Both the position numbers and the translations under genes were made by a program. From Pycnopodia helianthoides (taxonomy: Eukaryota; Echinodermata; Asteroidea; Forcipulatida; Asteriidae), in NCBI GenBank assembly GCA_032158295.1, contig CM063258.1, positions 4,971,390-5,035,389 of the forward strand: DNA of 64,000 nucleotides, written 5' to 3'. The notes beneath the pieces were generated by a model that saw nothing but the letters and a program-made list of their open reading frames with translations, ran no database searches and was not told the DNA's origin. This document shows, piece after piece, positions 1-10,979 of the stretch; the stretch's first letter is position 1; each line of letters begins with the position of its first letter.

Positions 1-1759
1 GTGCAACATTAAAAGAACCTGTTTACGCATTAAAACCGAGGACTTTAACAAAAGGGATCCGGGAAAATGACATACGGGGACAGGGCCTCGCTTTGCTTTC
101 GTGTACAAAACCAATGAGAGAACAAACGGGTGTTCTCGGTTGACACCATTTGCAAACATTGTGTGCTCATAAAATGTAACTTTTTATTCGGGCAATTTTT
201 GTATCTAAAAGGTTCATATTTCAAGGGGGAGGGGCACCGGGGCCCGTGACCCCCCCCCCCTTAGTTACGCCACTGATCACACACGCTTTGAGGAAGGAGA
301 GTTAAAAGCTCTGCTCCACTCTGTATTTGTGTTTGTGCGCGTTCTCGTGTTTTGACTCGCTTCGAAAATAACACAAATGCGAAGAGAATCTCACACGCTG
401 GTAGTGAATGGTTACTTTGTACAACGCAAGGTGACACATTTGAGTCTCGACTTTCCATTTGACTGTCCAAAGACAACAGCGTGTGACACCGACATAAAAC
501 CATACAGTGACACGTATCATATCAAACTAAAGTGTAATACTAATGTCTGAAACAATATCTGCCGATGAATGGCAATTAAACATTGGACCTGTACATTAAA
601 AGAAGACAAACGGGGTGTTGTGGAGTGCGCAGCTGACTATTGTGCAGCCAATAATGCATATAATGAAGAGGCAGTTTCCTCGACTCTAGAAGTTAAAGGG
701 GAGGTCGCTCTTAAAAAAATATTTTTAAAATTTTATTTTTGTTACCTGCGCTCAGGCGAATTTACTCAAGGTGAGACTGGGGGGATAACAGTCTGGACCC
801 GTTACACAAAATGATAATTTAAGCTACAATGGTCAATGGGTATTCTGGGGATGTGACGATGATACACGTAGCTTGGTTAAACCCTAAATGCCTGCACGGT
901 GATTTTGAGAGCAATCTTGGAATTTTTTTTAATAAGAATTTGTTACACCTATACGATAGCCTAATAATAAAAGTGGAAAACTGTTCGCTCCATCAGTTAC
1001 ATCCGTTTAAAAAAGTCGAACTGTTTTCAAGTTCGTCCAACGTATACAGATTGGAAATAATATATCAATTGCTGTTACTGTCGTCAATAACCAACTTTTG
1101 ATGCTGCTGTTTCTAACAAATCTATCCAAAATATAGAATGTATATGTTCTTAAAATTAATTATAAAACAATTTGGTGCATTTATAACAAAAATATATATA
1201 TACGGTAATAAAGCACCGCTATTAAAGTAATTTATGTAGTCCGCCTAAACACAGTGCCTTTACAATTACATACATGCAAAAATTGAAGTATAAATAATGT
1301 TTTTGAAGGCAAGTTTTTTAATAGGACGATATTTTTTTATTCTGTAAGCATCCCTTTAGAGTAAATAGTTTGGTTGGAAGTTTGTTTTGGGTTTTGTGTT
1401 ATTTTGCAGACCTTTCCGAGAGGTAAGAGTGTTACATTTAAGAGAGTTGGCCTTTCAAACGCGGTGGCCTTCCAGTGATTGTTTCTCCCCCGATTGATCC
1501 CATACAATCTCCCTGTGTTCAGAAGAACATATTTTGTTTGTATACTTGTCGGAACCACAGAGGCCGACTCTAATTAGTATCGATCATTTGCAAAACATGG
1601 GCGCTTCTGGGGAAAACAGAAATCCTTGTCACGTCCTATAGCTTATGGTTGCGGATAGACGAAGAAGATTGCATTTGGTCGGTTGGAAGCAGTGATACAA
1701 TGTGAACGCTATATACACACCGAAACAAATTAGGTACTTCACTCTGGAAACAAAAAAAA
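1..1759. other. Intergenic or intronic sequence, no gene seen
   Basis: I see no coding exon here. Open frames are short, with no recognisable domain. A short dispersed-repeat fragment with a C-run followed by TTAGTTACGCCACTG lies at about 205-285. The rest is ordinary AT-rich sequence. Confidence 0.6.
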
Positions 1760-2145
1760 ACCATCCCGGGTCAGAGTTGACCCGGTGTTTCCGGGTCCCG
1801 GGGGGGGTGCCTGAAAAGGCTGACCCGGAAGCAATTTTATGTTCTGCAGCACATGTCGGCTACGGAGTCAACAGTTAAGGGATAAGGGAAGAACAGCCTA
1901 TCCCTTAACTGTTGACTCCATAGCCGACGTGTGCTGCAGAAAAAAAATCGCGACCCGGAAACAGTTAATTGGATTTTGACTCAGATTCTGCGTCCGTTTG
2001 AACTGGCACAGTTTCAGGTCAGTTTGAACAGAGTCCGGGTCATACTGACCGGTCATAATGACTCAGAAATGGGTCAGTCCCCCCCCCCATGGACCCGGCA
2101 CCCGGTCAGTATACTGACCCAGGAGTTTTATAGAGTGTCAGTCCT
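1760..2145. repeat. GACCCGG/CTGACCC-rich interspersed repeat
   Basis: The stretch is built from many copies of GGGTCAG and its complement, including short palindromes such as CCGGGTCAGAGTTGACCCGG near its left end and GGTCAGTATACTGACC near its right end. It looks like a degenerate foldback element. The 96-bp hairpin element at 1,844-1,939 sits inside it. Confidence 0.5.
1844..1939. mobile_element. 96-bp near-perfect hairpin element, copy 1
   Basis: Two 41-bp arms (1,844-1,884 and 1,899-1,939) pair with two mismatches around a 14-base loop. The ends read CTGCAGCAC. The same hairpin recurs at 37,835-37,950. Here a 9-bp repeat GACCCGGAA occurs on both sides (1,822-1,830 and 1,952-1,960) and an A-run follows the right arm, but the flank is itself GACCCGG-rich, so the target duplication is less certain than in copy 2. 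Confidence 0.7.
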
Positions 2146-2337
2146 GCCTAAACTCAAAACAGGGTTATTTGCTCATCGAATAGATGAGAATAATAGCTTT
2201 CAACTGACACTTTTTTCAGACCTAAAGGTGAGCATTTACATTTAGAACGTAATAGAAATCACACAGCATTGATAATATCATGGCTACAGACCGTGCAATT
2301 CTCGCGCGTATAATATCACATTTTGGGAACCACTTAA

Positions 2338-2570
2338 TGGCTGTCGTGGCCGAGCAGTCCTAGCTCTGGTGTTGTCAGCAGCAGGTGTGGGTTCGAATCC
2401 CGGTATTGACACTTGTGCCCTTGTGGAAGGCATTTAACCGTAATTGCTTCGTAAAAAGTTGGTAATGTAGTGCATTCTGCTCTCTACCAGCCAGGCTCCT
2501 AGTGGATGATACCCATGCCTACATCCTCACAGACTGTGAAGGGGGTATATAACCCTGTTTCAGCCCCAGG
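2338..2570 (+). mobile_element. tRNA-derived SINE
   Basis: The head has RNA polymerase III promoter elements: an A-box-like TGGCCGAGCAGT at 2,347-2,358 and a B-box GGTTCGAATCC at 2,390-2,400, spaced as in a tRNA. The acceptor arms do not pair, so this is not a functional tRNA gene. The body (GGCATTTAACCGTAATTGCTTCG) is shared with the minus-strand element at 3,395-3,545, so both belong to one SINE family. Confidence 0.75.
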
Positions 2571-3394
2571 AGTATAGGTGGCAACGTGCCCCTGCAAACA
2601 GTTGATTTGGGTCGACAGCCAAAGTGAGCTAAGTGTAGACCTCATCTTGAAGTTGCCGCCTTGTGAGTTAGGAGATATCTCTCTCTCTTTTTTAATAGTC
2701 CCACGTAGAAACTCGCGCATAAACTGGTCTCAATGTTCGAATACGCGCGAACTGGCGCAGTCTAGTGTTTCAGTTTCCTTCACATTCAATTCTCTATTAC
2801 CAAGAACTGCCTGATTTTTCTCCCACATAAATTGAAAGTTTAGACTTTCAGTCTGAAAAAAAACAACATTTTGAAATCTGATATCGGCGCCAATTTTCCT
2901 CGAAAATATTACTTCTTGAAATACTTTTTAAAACTTTGGTGACTCAAAAAATAATACAGTAATGATGACCGTCTACAGAATCTCTTGCGAAAAATAAAAG
3001 CGCTATTTTGTGCTAAATTAAAATCATTGGCATAACCGCGGGGTGGGCTGGTGGGGAAGGTGGGGGAGGTGGGTGGGGGGTAGAACTCATGCTCTATATC
3101 TCAAAAATATACTGCTAATACTGCACAGCTTTGATACTATAGCGTTTTATCATATTATCTGATGCGCGTCTCAAAGCGCTCATTATTTTTAACGACAGGT
3201 AAGCAGAGTTTTGGTTTTTTTTAAATATGAAACCCGCACCTTGTAAGGGCTCACCATGGTGCTGTGTTGCAGTGTGCTGCGTTGCAGTCTGCTGCCACCT
3301 ACGCCAACAGGGGCAAACCGATTCTCCTGGCGATACGTGCACTGTGCTCTTTTACGTACGTTTATAGTTTATACACGACACACGAGATCTATAT
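2571..3394. other. No gene seen
   Basis: Non-coding by inspection. It contains a G-rich run near 3,045-3,080 and no recognisable exon or RNA gene. Confidence 0.5.
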
Positions 3395-3545
3395 TATGGC
3401 TTTTATACCGTCCCATTCGAAGGACGAAGCAATTATGGTTAAGTGCCTTGCTCAAGGACACAAGCGCATTGACCGGGAACTGAACCCACACTAAACTATA
3501 TAGAAATTGAGTGCCGTGGGCTGAACCGCTCGACCACGGCCCCAT
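3395..3545 (-). mobile_element. tRNA-derived SINE, minus strand
   Basis: Read on the minus strand, an A-box (TGGTCGAGCGGTTCAG, 3,521-3,536) and B-box (GGGTTCAGTTCCC, 3,475-3,487) form a tRNA-like head. It is followed by a body containing GAGCAAGGCACTTAACC, a sequence I associate with conserved SINE central domains. Same family as 2,338-2,570. Confidence 0.75.
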
Positions 3546-4460
3546 GAAGACAAAATGTTGGCTTAATAAATGGCAATTGAGTCTTGTCATATTAATAGTC
3601 GAAGGGGTTAATACCGAATTCAATTTATAAAATATATGGACTTTATTGTTGCGCTGTCATCTTGCTCTCACGATTTAAAGCTGTGCAGCCAAACTGAGGG
3701 CGGAAGGGAAAGCAAATAGACTGGACACTTTGCGTACGACGAGATTCGGTATCCATGATTGCTAATGCAAACAAGGAACGACACAAGATCTGTTTGTATG
3801 TATTCAACAGCAACACCCACCTCAAGCATAATATTCTTGTTTAACAGCCCATATTCAAACCACTGTACAAACAAACCAGGAGAGTATAGTTAATTGTCAC
3901 ATCGGTGACCGATATACGCTTGAGTGTTAATGGCACACGGCAGCTATGATTGATTCCCATTAATATTAATAATAACAATTGGTTCGTGATGCTGTCACGT
4001 CTAATGAACTATGACAACATAATTGATCGGAGGGTTCGGTTTCACAATTGGCTCTCAGTGCAATTTAGACTTTTCGGAAGTGGCGACGATATGGTGTAAC
4101 CAATAAACTTCTGCCGACGAATGGTGACAGGAAATTTCAAAGCAAAACGTGGAGTGCGGTTGTAGTTTCGAAACGAGATAGGCAAACACCTTGTTAGGTT
4201 TAATAACTGAAACGCGCACGGTGTGTGCTTTTTAATTAACGTGTAAAGTGAGAAATAACTCAAAATTTGCCAGTTGAAACAGGGCACGAGTTTAGAGTGT
4301 ATAGTATTGTGCTTTATGGACTGTGCTCGTTACAGGGGACGAGGTTGCAGAATCAAATCCATAATTTTAATGAACTGTGTAATTTCCTACTCTGCAGCCT
4401 TTCGTTTAAAGGTTGTGCACAACATTTTTAGAAAGATTAAAAACAATTTTTGTGTACAAG
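3546..4460. other. No gene seen
   Basis: No exon, RNA gene or clear repeat is recognised in this stretch. Confidence 0.5.
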
Positions 4461-4550
4461 CTTACACATCTTACATAGTGTAAAGATGGACACAGTGGAA
4501 AACATCCCTTAAAATATATTTTTGCCTGATATGCAGTTGTTTTTTTTTTT

Positions 4551-4943
4551 TTAAAGGAACATTACAGAATTGGTAAGAAAAAACTTGTAAAATGTACTTT
4601 TTGATCACATATTTACATACAGCTTACACGGTCTAATGATGATGATAGTAGAAAACATCCCTTGAAATATTTCTGTCTGAAATGCCATATTTGATGAGAA
4701 ATGAATAAACTAATTTTCCGATTGGAGCTTATCGCTCAGTGAGCGTTTTATTCATTTGTTGAATCTATATGATTTCATGCAAATGTGTAATCGGTTTTTC
4801 ACTATTTTCTCGTGACCCAGATGGCCGATCGATCTCAAACTTCTACAGGTTTGTCAGTTTATGTATATGGTGGATTACATAAAGTGCTTACACTGCCAGC
4901 AACTGTTTTGTTAGCAAAAACCAATTCTGCAATGTTCCTTTAA
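4551..4943 (+). mobile_element. TTAA-bounded MITE, family 1 (GGAACATTACAG ends)
   Basis: A 393-bp non-coding element. It starts TTAAAGGAACATTACAG and ends with the near-complement of this sequence plus TTAA. It has no coding capacity. A partial copy of its interior (AAAACATCCCTT...) abuts the left end at about 4,461-4,550. Close copies lie at 48,290-48,662 (minus) and 53,699-54,082 (plus). A TTAA target fits piggyBac-type mobilisation, which is an inference. Confidence 0.8.
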
Positions 4944-5130
4944 ATGTGCAAAACAATTAATTTTGATTTCGAGGGACCAAATCTCGACGTTTGAAAACTG
5001 TGAGAACATGTAACGATGGTTGTCATTATAATTGTCTCGTGACTCCGGTGACCGATTGAGCCTAAACCTTCCACATGTTCGGGTATGTGTTGGAAGACAT
5101 TGACATCCAGTGCGAACTCTCGTCTTTGAC
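4944..5130. repeat. Fragment of a related TTAA-type MITE
   Basis: Carries a diverged version of the conserved MITE core (TCTCGTGACTCCGGTGACCGATTGAG, here in pieces) and a following AACCTTCCACATGTTCGGG. No terminal repeat is preserved. Confidence 0.45.
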
Positions 5131-5229
5131 GATTGCATTGTTGTCCAGTGGTTTCACTTGTGATTCGAAGAAGACGAAAAAGGGGTAAGCGACATCTCAG
5201 TGTTGTCGATGTAGAGTGTATATTGTTCA

Positions 5230-5610
5230 CGCTTTCGTCACAATATAGACTTGATTCCTGTAATTCTCTCCTGTATGGCCTCCCTGATAAAGATCTCGCT
5301 AAAATTCAACGTGTACAAAACACTGCTGCTCGCCTCGTTTCTTGCTTGCCTCGTTCTCACCGTATCACACCAGTACTAATGAAATTGCATTGGCTCCCAG
5401 TTCAGTTTCGTACAATTTGTAAAATTCTTTTGTTCACTTTCAAAGCTCAAACATGTCAATCTCCTGCTTATTTATCTGAACTTGTTCACCATTGCTCCCC
5501 TGCTAGGACTTTACATTCATCTCAAAAGTCATTGCTTACCACAACTACTAGGGCTTCTTCCATTTTTTATGGTCAAAGATCATTTTAATAATAATAATAA
5601 TAAAACTTAT
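5230..5610 (+). pseudogene. 5'-truncated non-LTR retrotransposon, reverse transcriptase C-terminus
   Basis: The plus-strand frame contains the hallmark series of CR1/L2-type LINE proteins just after the polymerase core: LDSCNSLLYGLP, then IQRVQNTAARLV, then ITPVLMKLHWLPV and FRTICKILLFTFKA. The frame is open to about 5,588 and ends in an (AAT)n tail at 5,588-5,605, typical of a 3' LINE end. Endonuclease and polymerase domains are absent, so this is a dead 5'-truncated insertion. The exact LINE clade cannot be fixed by eye. Confidence 0.8.
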
Positions 5611-7946
5611 TGTATATGTTATTGTTCTCTTTATGCGCTTAGAGGCTTTTGCATTAGGCGCTTTACAAATGTATTTATTATTGTTATTATTATAAACATA
5701 ATTTACAAATACAGTCGCCAAAATGTGTTAAGTTAGGGTTGAAATTAATTTCATCGCCACCTTTCGTTCACTCCAAAAAAACTGCCGTAACTTATCACTC
5801 CCTTTGTGTGAATATCGTAGACTCAATCAACGATAACACCTTGCGTAATCTCCTTATCAACGTCAACAATCTAATCATTTTTTTTTTTTTTTTACACATT
5901 TCGGGATCTCTGTTGCCGTGATGAGCCGGACTGGCCACGGACTCGTGGGCGTGCTCTACGCGCGCATTAAAAAAAAAATATGCTTCAATTATTGTCATGG
6001 TTCATTTAGTTTTTGCATATGTATCCGAAAGCACACAGGATGCGAAGTTGAATAACGAGAATTGCGTGTGTTGAAGGGCACTACAAGAAGGGCAAACAAA
6101 TACTGTTCATTTAACTGCACCCTCGTTGACGGCGACCCATTGCGATTGCTTGTTGTTTTTAGAGTCATATGACATAAACGATCGTCAATCTGTGCACGTT
6201 TAATTGATCCGCCCGCACGTTCATTGAGAGACTGTGTCACATTTTCGAACGAGACTTGGTTTGTGGTGTCCTGTTATAAATATACACAGACACATAATTA
6301 CCAGTACGAGTCAATCCGTTACACACGGTTATCTGCCGTGGTTTAAATGGCGGGTACGTTTGGTGCGCCCGATGACGTAATTCATAAACGTGGACGGCGT
6401 AAGCGCGTAGAACGCCATACCATAAGCCCGCGTGACAACCGCGACACACCCAAATGATGACGTAGGCTTGTTCGCGACAGTCCATTCGTTTCCTCTATCA
6501 TAAACAGCAAGGGTCAACCAAAGGCCGCGCTCATACCAACGGGCTGAGGGTTTTGGATAGTTCCCCGCAACCAACGGAAAGTGTATACCCTCACGAAATA
6601 TTGCGGGTTTTGAAGGAGGGAAAAGGGGATTTTGTTTATGCTTTTGCTGTTGGTCTCTTGTGACATGCATCGCCTGAATGGTGTACACGGTACACCACGC
6701 AATACTGAATGAACACTGAGCACAAAAAACAGCGAAAAAATGGGTAGTAGGCTCCGGGTAACAATCACAGGATTGATGGCTTCAAGAAGCCGTGACTAAA
6801 AAGCCTTGCGTTACGAATTTTCCAATTAAGATTGATTTCCATCACTCTTTTGGGGATACCGCCTGTGAAAGGGAATCACCACATCGTCGGGATCATATAG
6901 GTGTGTACGAAAGGGGAACCCGGGGAATAGACGGGGTACGCAGGCAGGCGTGCCCGGAAAGATTGACACCACTGGCGTGTAACGTGATTAAGCCCCATTA
7001 ATTATTTAAGGGGCTTGCGTGTCTTCTGGGTGGAAATCCCGATCAGGTCGTGCGGATTTTTATCTGGACTCGGTTGTTTGCTCTTGGTGTTTATCTCGGG
7101 GATTTATAAACGCTGTTTCGTGCGGAATTCAATTTTGACTGCGGGTTAAATCGCCGCGAAGAGACTTGTGTTTGTAATTTACAATAGAAAATAAGGATCT
7201 AGCATAATATGCAGACATGGGAAGAGACCAAAGTGAAAACTGGTGTACCCCTTTTTGTCCACTGTTTGTTCATACAATGTCCAAGATTTGACAGTTCATT
7301 GTTCTATAGGAAACAGAACAATAATGCAATATGCATTTTTAGAGCATGGGGATTAGGGCGTTCTCGTTTCGTATATTTACACTATGAAAAGCCCGCACAC
7401 GATCAGGGCAAATTCCGTAGATAGTGCTTTGACTTTTTTATGTCTAAAATCATTGTCTCAAATTACCCGCTGCCATTTATTTTAGTAATCTGCCAATTAC
7501 AAGAAGCCTTAACCATACACCATGCTATAAAACCGTAGAAACAAAAATCATCTCATAAAAATATGTTTGCCGGCTGGATGATGTGATGAGTACTGCATTT
7601 AGCTGATCCGTTGTTGATGCTGTTTTTTGTTTTTTAATTTTAATTTTGTTTATGTGTTGTTTTTATTTTTTCCTGCATGCAAAGAAAATTTATTGGCCGA
7701 CCGTCTCAATGAAAATACACCTTGAAATGTCCCACAGAAGGAATATGATTCTACATTATTGAATATGTTTACATTGTGTGAACATTATTTTTGGTGTGGA
7801 GGACGGCATTTCTGTGATGTGAAAGTGCTATAAACAAATTATTGTATGTTCACCCGATGCGACAAAGCACCTGTAAAAAAAACATGTCTCTCGTCTAAAC
7901 AGCAAATGTCAAAGGTGCAAAACAGTCAAATGAATTTGAGGGGCTG
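5611..7946. other. No exon seen; probable GPCR intron or flank
   Basis: The GPCR exon at 7,953-8,410 ends in a splice donor pointing into this region on the minus strand. I searched for the rest of the receptor (TM4-TM7 motifs) and found none, so the intron must be longer than 7.9 kb if the assembly is right. No other gene is visible. Confidence 0.5.
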
Positions 7947-7952
7947 CCTTAC

Positions 7953-8410
7953 CTGTCAATTGCAATCGCCAGGAGGGAGTTTGTGGAGACGTACAACGAG
8001 GTGATTTTGAGATATCCAACGGCTGCGCACAAGGCGCTTCCGAAAGGCCAGTTCTGAAACACGTAGAAGTAAAAGTTGAAAGGTGCGCAGATCACCGCCA
8101 CCAGGAAGTCCGACAGCGCCAGGTTGCCGATCAGCAGGTTGGTGGTCGTGCGCATGCGTCTGAAGCGGTAGATGACGTAGCAGAGGAGAAGGTTCCCGAC
8201 CCCGCAGACGCTGATCATGAGGGAGAAGCTGACGCCCACCAGGATCTTGGCCGCGATGTGAACCCGCGGAAACACCGGGGTGGGCTCCAGCACGATGGAG
8301 TAGTTGTAGAACGACCCGTAGTTGTACATCTGGTACACGTCGAACGGGGGCACTGGGGACTCGGACAAGTTGGAGCTAATCCTCGGAAACTCGAAAATCT
8401 CATACGCCAT
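7953..8410 (-). CDS. PROKR: Prokineticin-receptor-like GPCR, first coding exon
   Basis: This exon encodes the first 152 residues plus two bases of a seven-transmembrane neuropeptide receptor of the plasma membrane. From the ATG at 8,410 there is an extracellular N-terminus with glycosylation sequons at N14 and N36. TM1 follows with the conserved GN, then a short basic loop (RFRRMRTTTN), TM2 with LALSDFLVA, a WPFG extracellular loop, the TM3 cysteine, and TM3 with SLYVSTNSLLAIAIDR. That last segment is almost identical to vertebrate prokineticin receptors as I remember them. The exon ends in the middle of the arginine codon of the DRY motif (AG|GTAAGG). A 3' splice site (TTTGCAG) at 8,433-8,435 shows that the 5' UTR begins in an upstream exon. 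Other peptide GPCRs are possible but less similar. Confidence 0.82.
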
Positions 8411-8432
8411 CTTGAAGATGAAACTGTCAGAC
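8411..8432 (-). other. 5' UTR part of the GPCR exon, bounded by a splice acceptor
   Basis: Minus-strand CTCTTTGCAG|GTCTGACAG marks the acceptor, leaving 22 bases of 5' UTR before the ATG. The upstream exon and promoter were not identified. Confidence 0.65.
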
Positions 8433-10824
8433 CTGCAAAGAGAAGAGATGCAGTTTTTGTGTGTGTCAAGCTTAGTCTAATCAATCATAAACGAGTGGCG
8501 AGAGAGCCACTTATTTGTTTCTTTTTTGTAGTGTGGTGCCAGTGAAGAAGTGTACTAGAATAAATAAGAAAATAAATAAATAGAGAGCGTCTTGGTGCGT
8601 TAATGGGGTGCCCCTCTGCCTTGCGATTACAGTAAACAGTATGAATTAAGAAATCGTTAAATGGATTGAGATTGCAAGAAATGTGCAGTCATTTATATCA
8701 GAAATGTCAGTAATCATGGATGGACTTTGGTTTGTCTGCCGCCTGGCGAGAAAACAAATTGTATAAACTACTTACAAAACTCCACAATGTGATAATATTG
8801 ATTCCACACGACAACTCGTTATGCGAAGTCGGTCATTCTCAAACAAAGCACAGATTAATGATATTGACCAAATTGTTTGCCAGGAAGAAACAACATTCAG
8901 AGCACCAGCTTCAAAAAGTTAAATTGCATGACGTTTTGGCCGGTGACGTCGTTTCTTCCTGCTCTGCTTATTGCTCTGCTGAGCAAATAACTTTTCGCAT
9001 TCTTATAATTACAACGACATTGCGGCTTCTTTCAACGTCGATATTATATTACAAGTTGTCGATCGAAATGCGCATGCACGCACACCAGCTAAGAAAAACA
9101 AGCCATTGCATTAAAAAAGCTCTACACGAGCGCGGGAGCATACGCCATCTTCACTCCCAGGTTTTCACTTATGTGGTGTAAAGAGCGCCACACGGCGAGC
9201 CTTTTTTCGTCTTCTTCTTTGCTTTAATAGGTAAAATGCAGTGTAATAAGGCGTGCCCTTCAGACGCAAGGCTAATAAAAATGTTTGTGCGCTCAATTGC
9301 CTCCCGAAACCGCAGCTGGGACCCGATGATTAATGAATTTGATGGTGAAAAAAATATTTTGTCAAATTGCACCACAGCAAGTTCGTAAGTCCTCAGGTAA
9401 ATCAAATAGAGTATAGTAACTAATTCGTTTAGTTCCTGGTGTTTGGTGACCGTGAAGGATCTTTACCGCGGGACCCTTTCTGAGGTAAACACCTGTTTCG
9501 AGAAGACAAGTATAGTAAACCAACTGTACTTACCTCTGATTGCTTCGAATCGATGGAGTTTGCCAAATCAGCCTCGCGCTTGTCTCACCGGAGAATCCCT
9601 CCCCGCGTGGCACTATCACACATTCTGGTCACGTTTTTCCCGGGCTTTTATATCAGAGTTTCACGACAAAGCCAACAACTTCGCCGGCCCGCATTGTAAT
9701 AATATTTCACGGACGGAGTTCCGGACTCGAGTCCCCCTTCCAGACGTGTTTGAAGAACTGATATCAAAGCAATAATGGAGTCACCAGCCGTAGCCTTTCG
9801 CTTGCAGGAGGAATCACATCGCTAACGTCAATATTGGAATCCAAGTTGGGTTGGTCAAACAACTTCGTCAAGATTTAAGAACCGATGTGTGGGGAAAAAA
9901 AGGCAAATTGGTACCGATCAATCCTGCCTTAAAACCTCGTCTACCATTCAAACAGAGCGGACGATCCCATTGAAAATGTTGAAAATAAACCCGAAGTTAC
10001 ACAAATATTATTGTAGCTATTTCGATTTCAAATGGAATCAAAGTAAGTTTAGAGCGAAAAAAAGCATCTCCGCCTACACTCAGCCTTGAGCTCGGGTTTT
10101 TTCAAATCAAAGCTGGTGAACCAATTATTCCTTTACGTCGTGAATCAACTTCCGCCGTGTCTGAGGGGGTGAAAAAAGGAAACAACTAACGACCGGACCG
10201 GTCGCAGAAGTAACTCTGCAGCATCGATGCTCGAGCAAAAATCACTTATACGACCAGGGAAAAAAAAACCACTCTCCGACGTTGGACGGAAGCTGGCGTT
10301 GCTCAGCATTAGACTGTTGGAGAGAGACGAACACGCAGAGCCGGCCGGTGACTTCAAAATAATTTGCTATCGTATGAAGAAAGCTCGTGCGTTGACGAAA
10401 CACGTGATGTCTTTGCGACGTATAAAGGGGCTAGTGGCGTTGTAGTTTATTCGTTCATATCGTGGAGAGCTGAGGGAGCATTCCGTCTGCGGTCGGTATC
10501 GCCTTGGCGTTTCCAACGACAGCGGTGGCATTATAATTTCCGAGGTGACAAGACCCAATCCACTCCCGTAAGTCAAGCGTGGCTTACCTGTGTGTGCATT
10601 ACTTACGCTGTAGGACACCCCAAGGATTCAGAGCTTGGATATGATACACTAATAACTATATTGAACAAATTATGTCTGGCCTAGTTCAGGATTGTATTTG
10701 GTCAAAGTGTGGAGGAGAACAAATATGGAGCAATTAAAACGATCGCGCTTGTACGTGTTGAATATATTGTGAAGAGTATGAGGTTATACTTTAAAAAAAA
10801 AAATGATATCCAATGATGGACTTT
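8433..10824. other. Upstream of the GPCR exon, no gene seen
   Basis: No exon is recognised. A diverged dispersed repeat at about 8,880-9,000 (GAGCACCAG...TTTTGGC) matches one at 29,105-29,290. Open frames at 8,720-9,181 and 9,443-9,775 lack any domain. Confidence 0.5.
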
Positions 10825-10935
10825 TAGACGCTATAGGGGGCAGCAGACAAACGATTAAGCGTCTCTTGTTTACGTAACTCTGGGCATTCCCCTTATAGTC
10901 CAGCAAGTCTACTGCCGCCTAGCGTCGCAAAAAGT
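10825..10935. repeat. Short inverted-repeat element
   Basis: Starts GACGCTATAGGGGGCAGCAG and ends CTGCCGCCTAGCGTC, an imperfect inverted pair about 110 bp apart. It looks like a small MITE. Confidence 0.45.
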
Positions 10936-10979
10936 ATCACATTGATGATAATGACGCAGCTTAAAATTGAGTCATTATC

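Noticed and set aside
1844..1939. microRNA precursor
   Set aside because: The stem is nearly perfect over 41 bp and a second insertion copy with target duplication exists, which points to a mobile element.
2340..2412. Functional tRNA-Ser or tRNA-Leu gene
   Set aside because: The acceptor stem is not complementary and the same body is repeated at 3,395-3,545, so it is a SINE.
8720..9181. 153-residue plus-strand frame upstream of the GPCR
   Set aside because: Part of it is the dispersed GAGCACCAG repeat; no domain or splice context.
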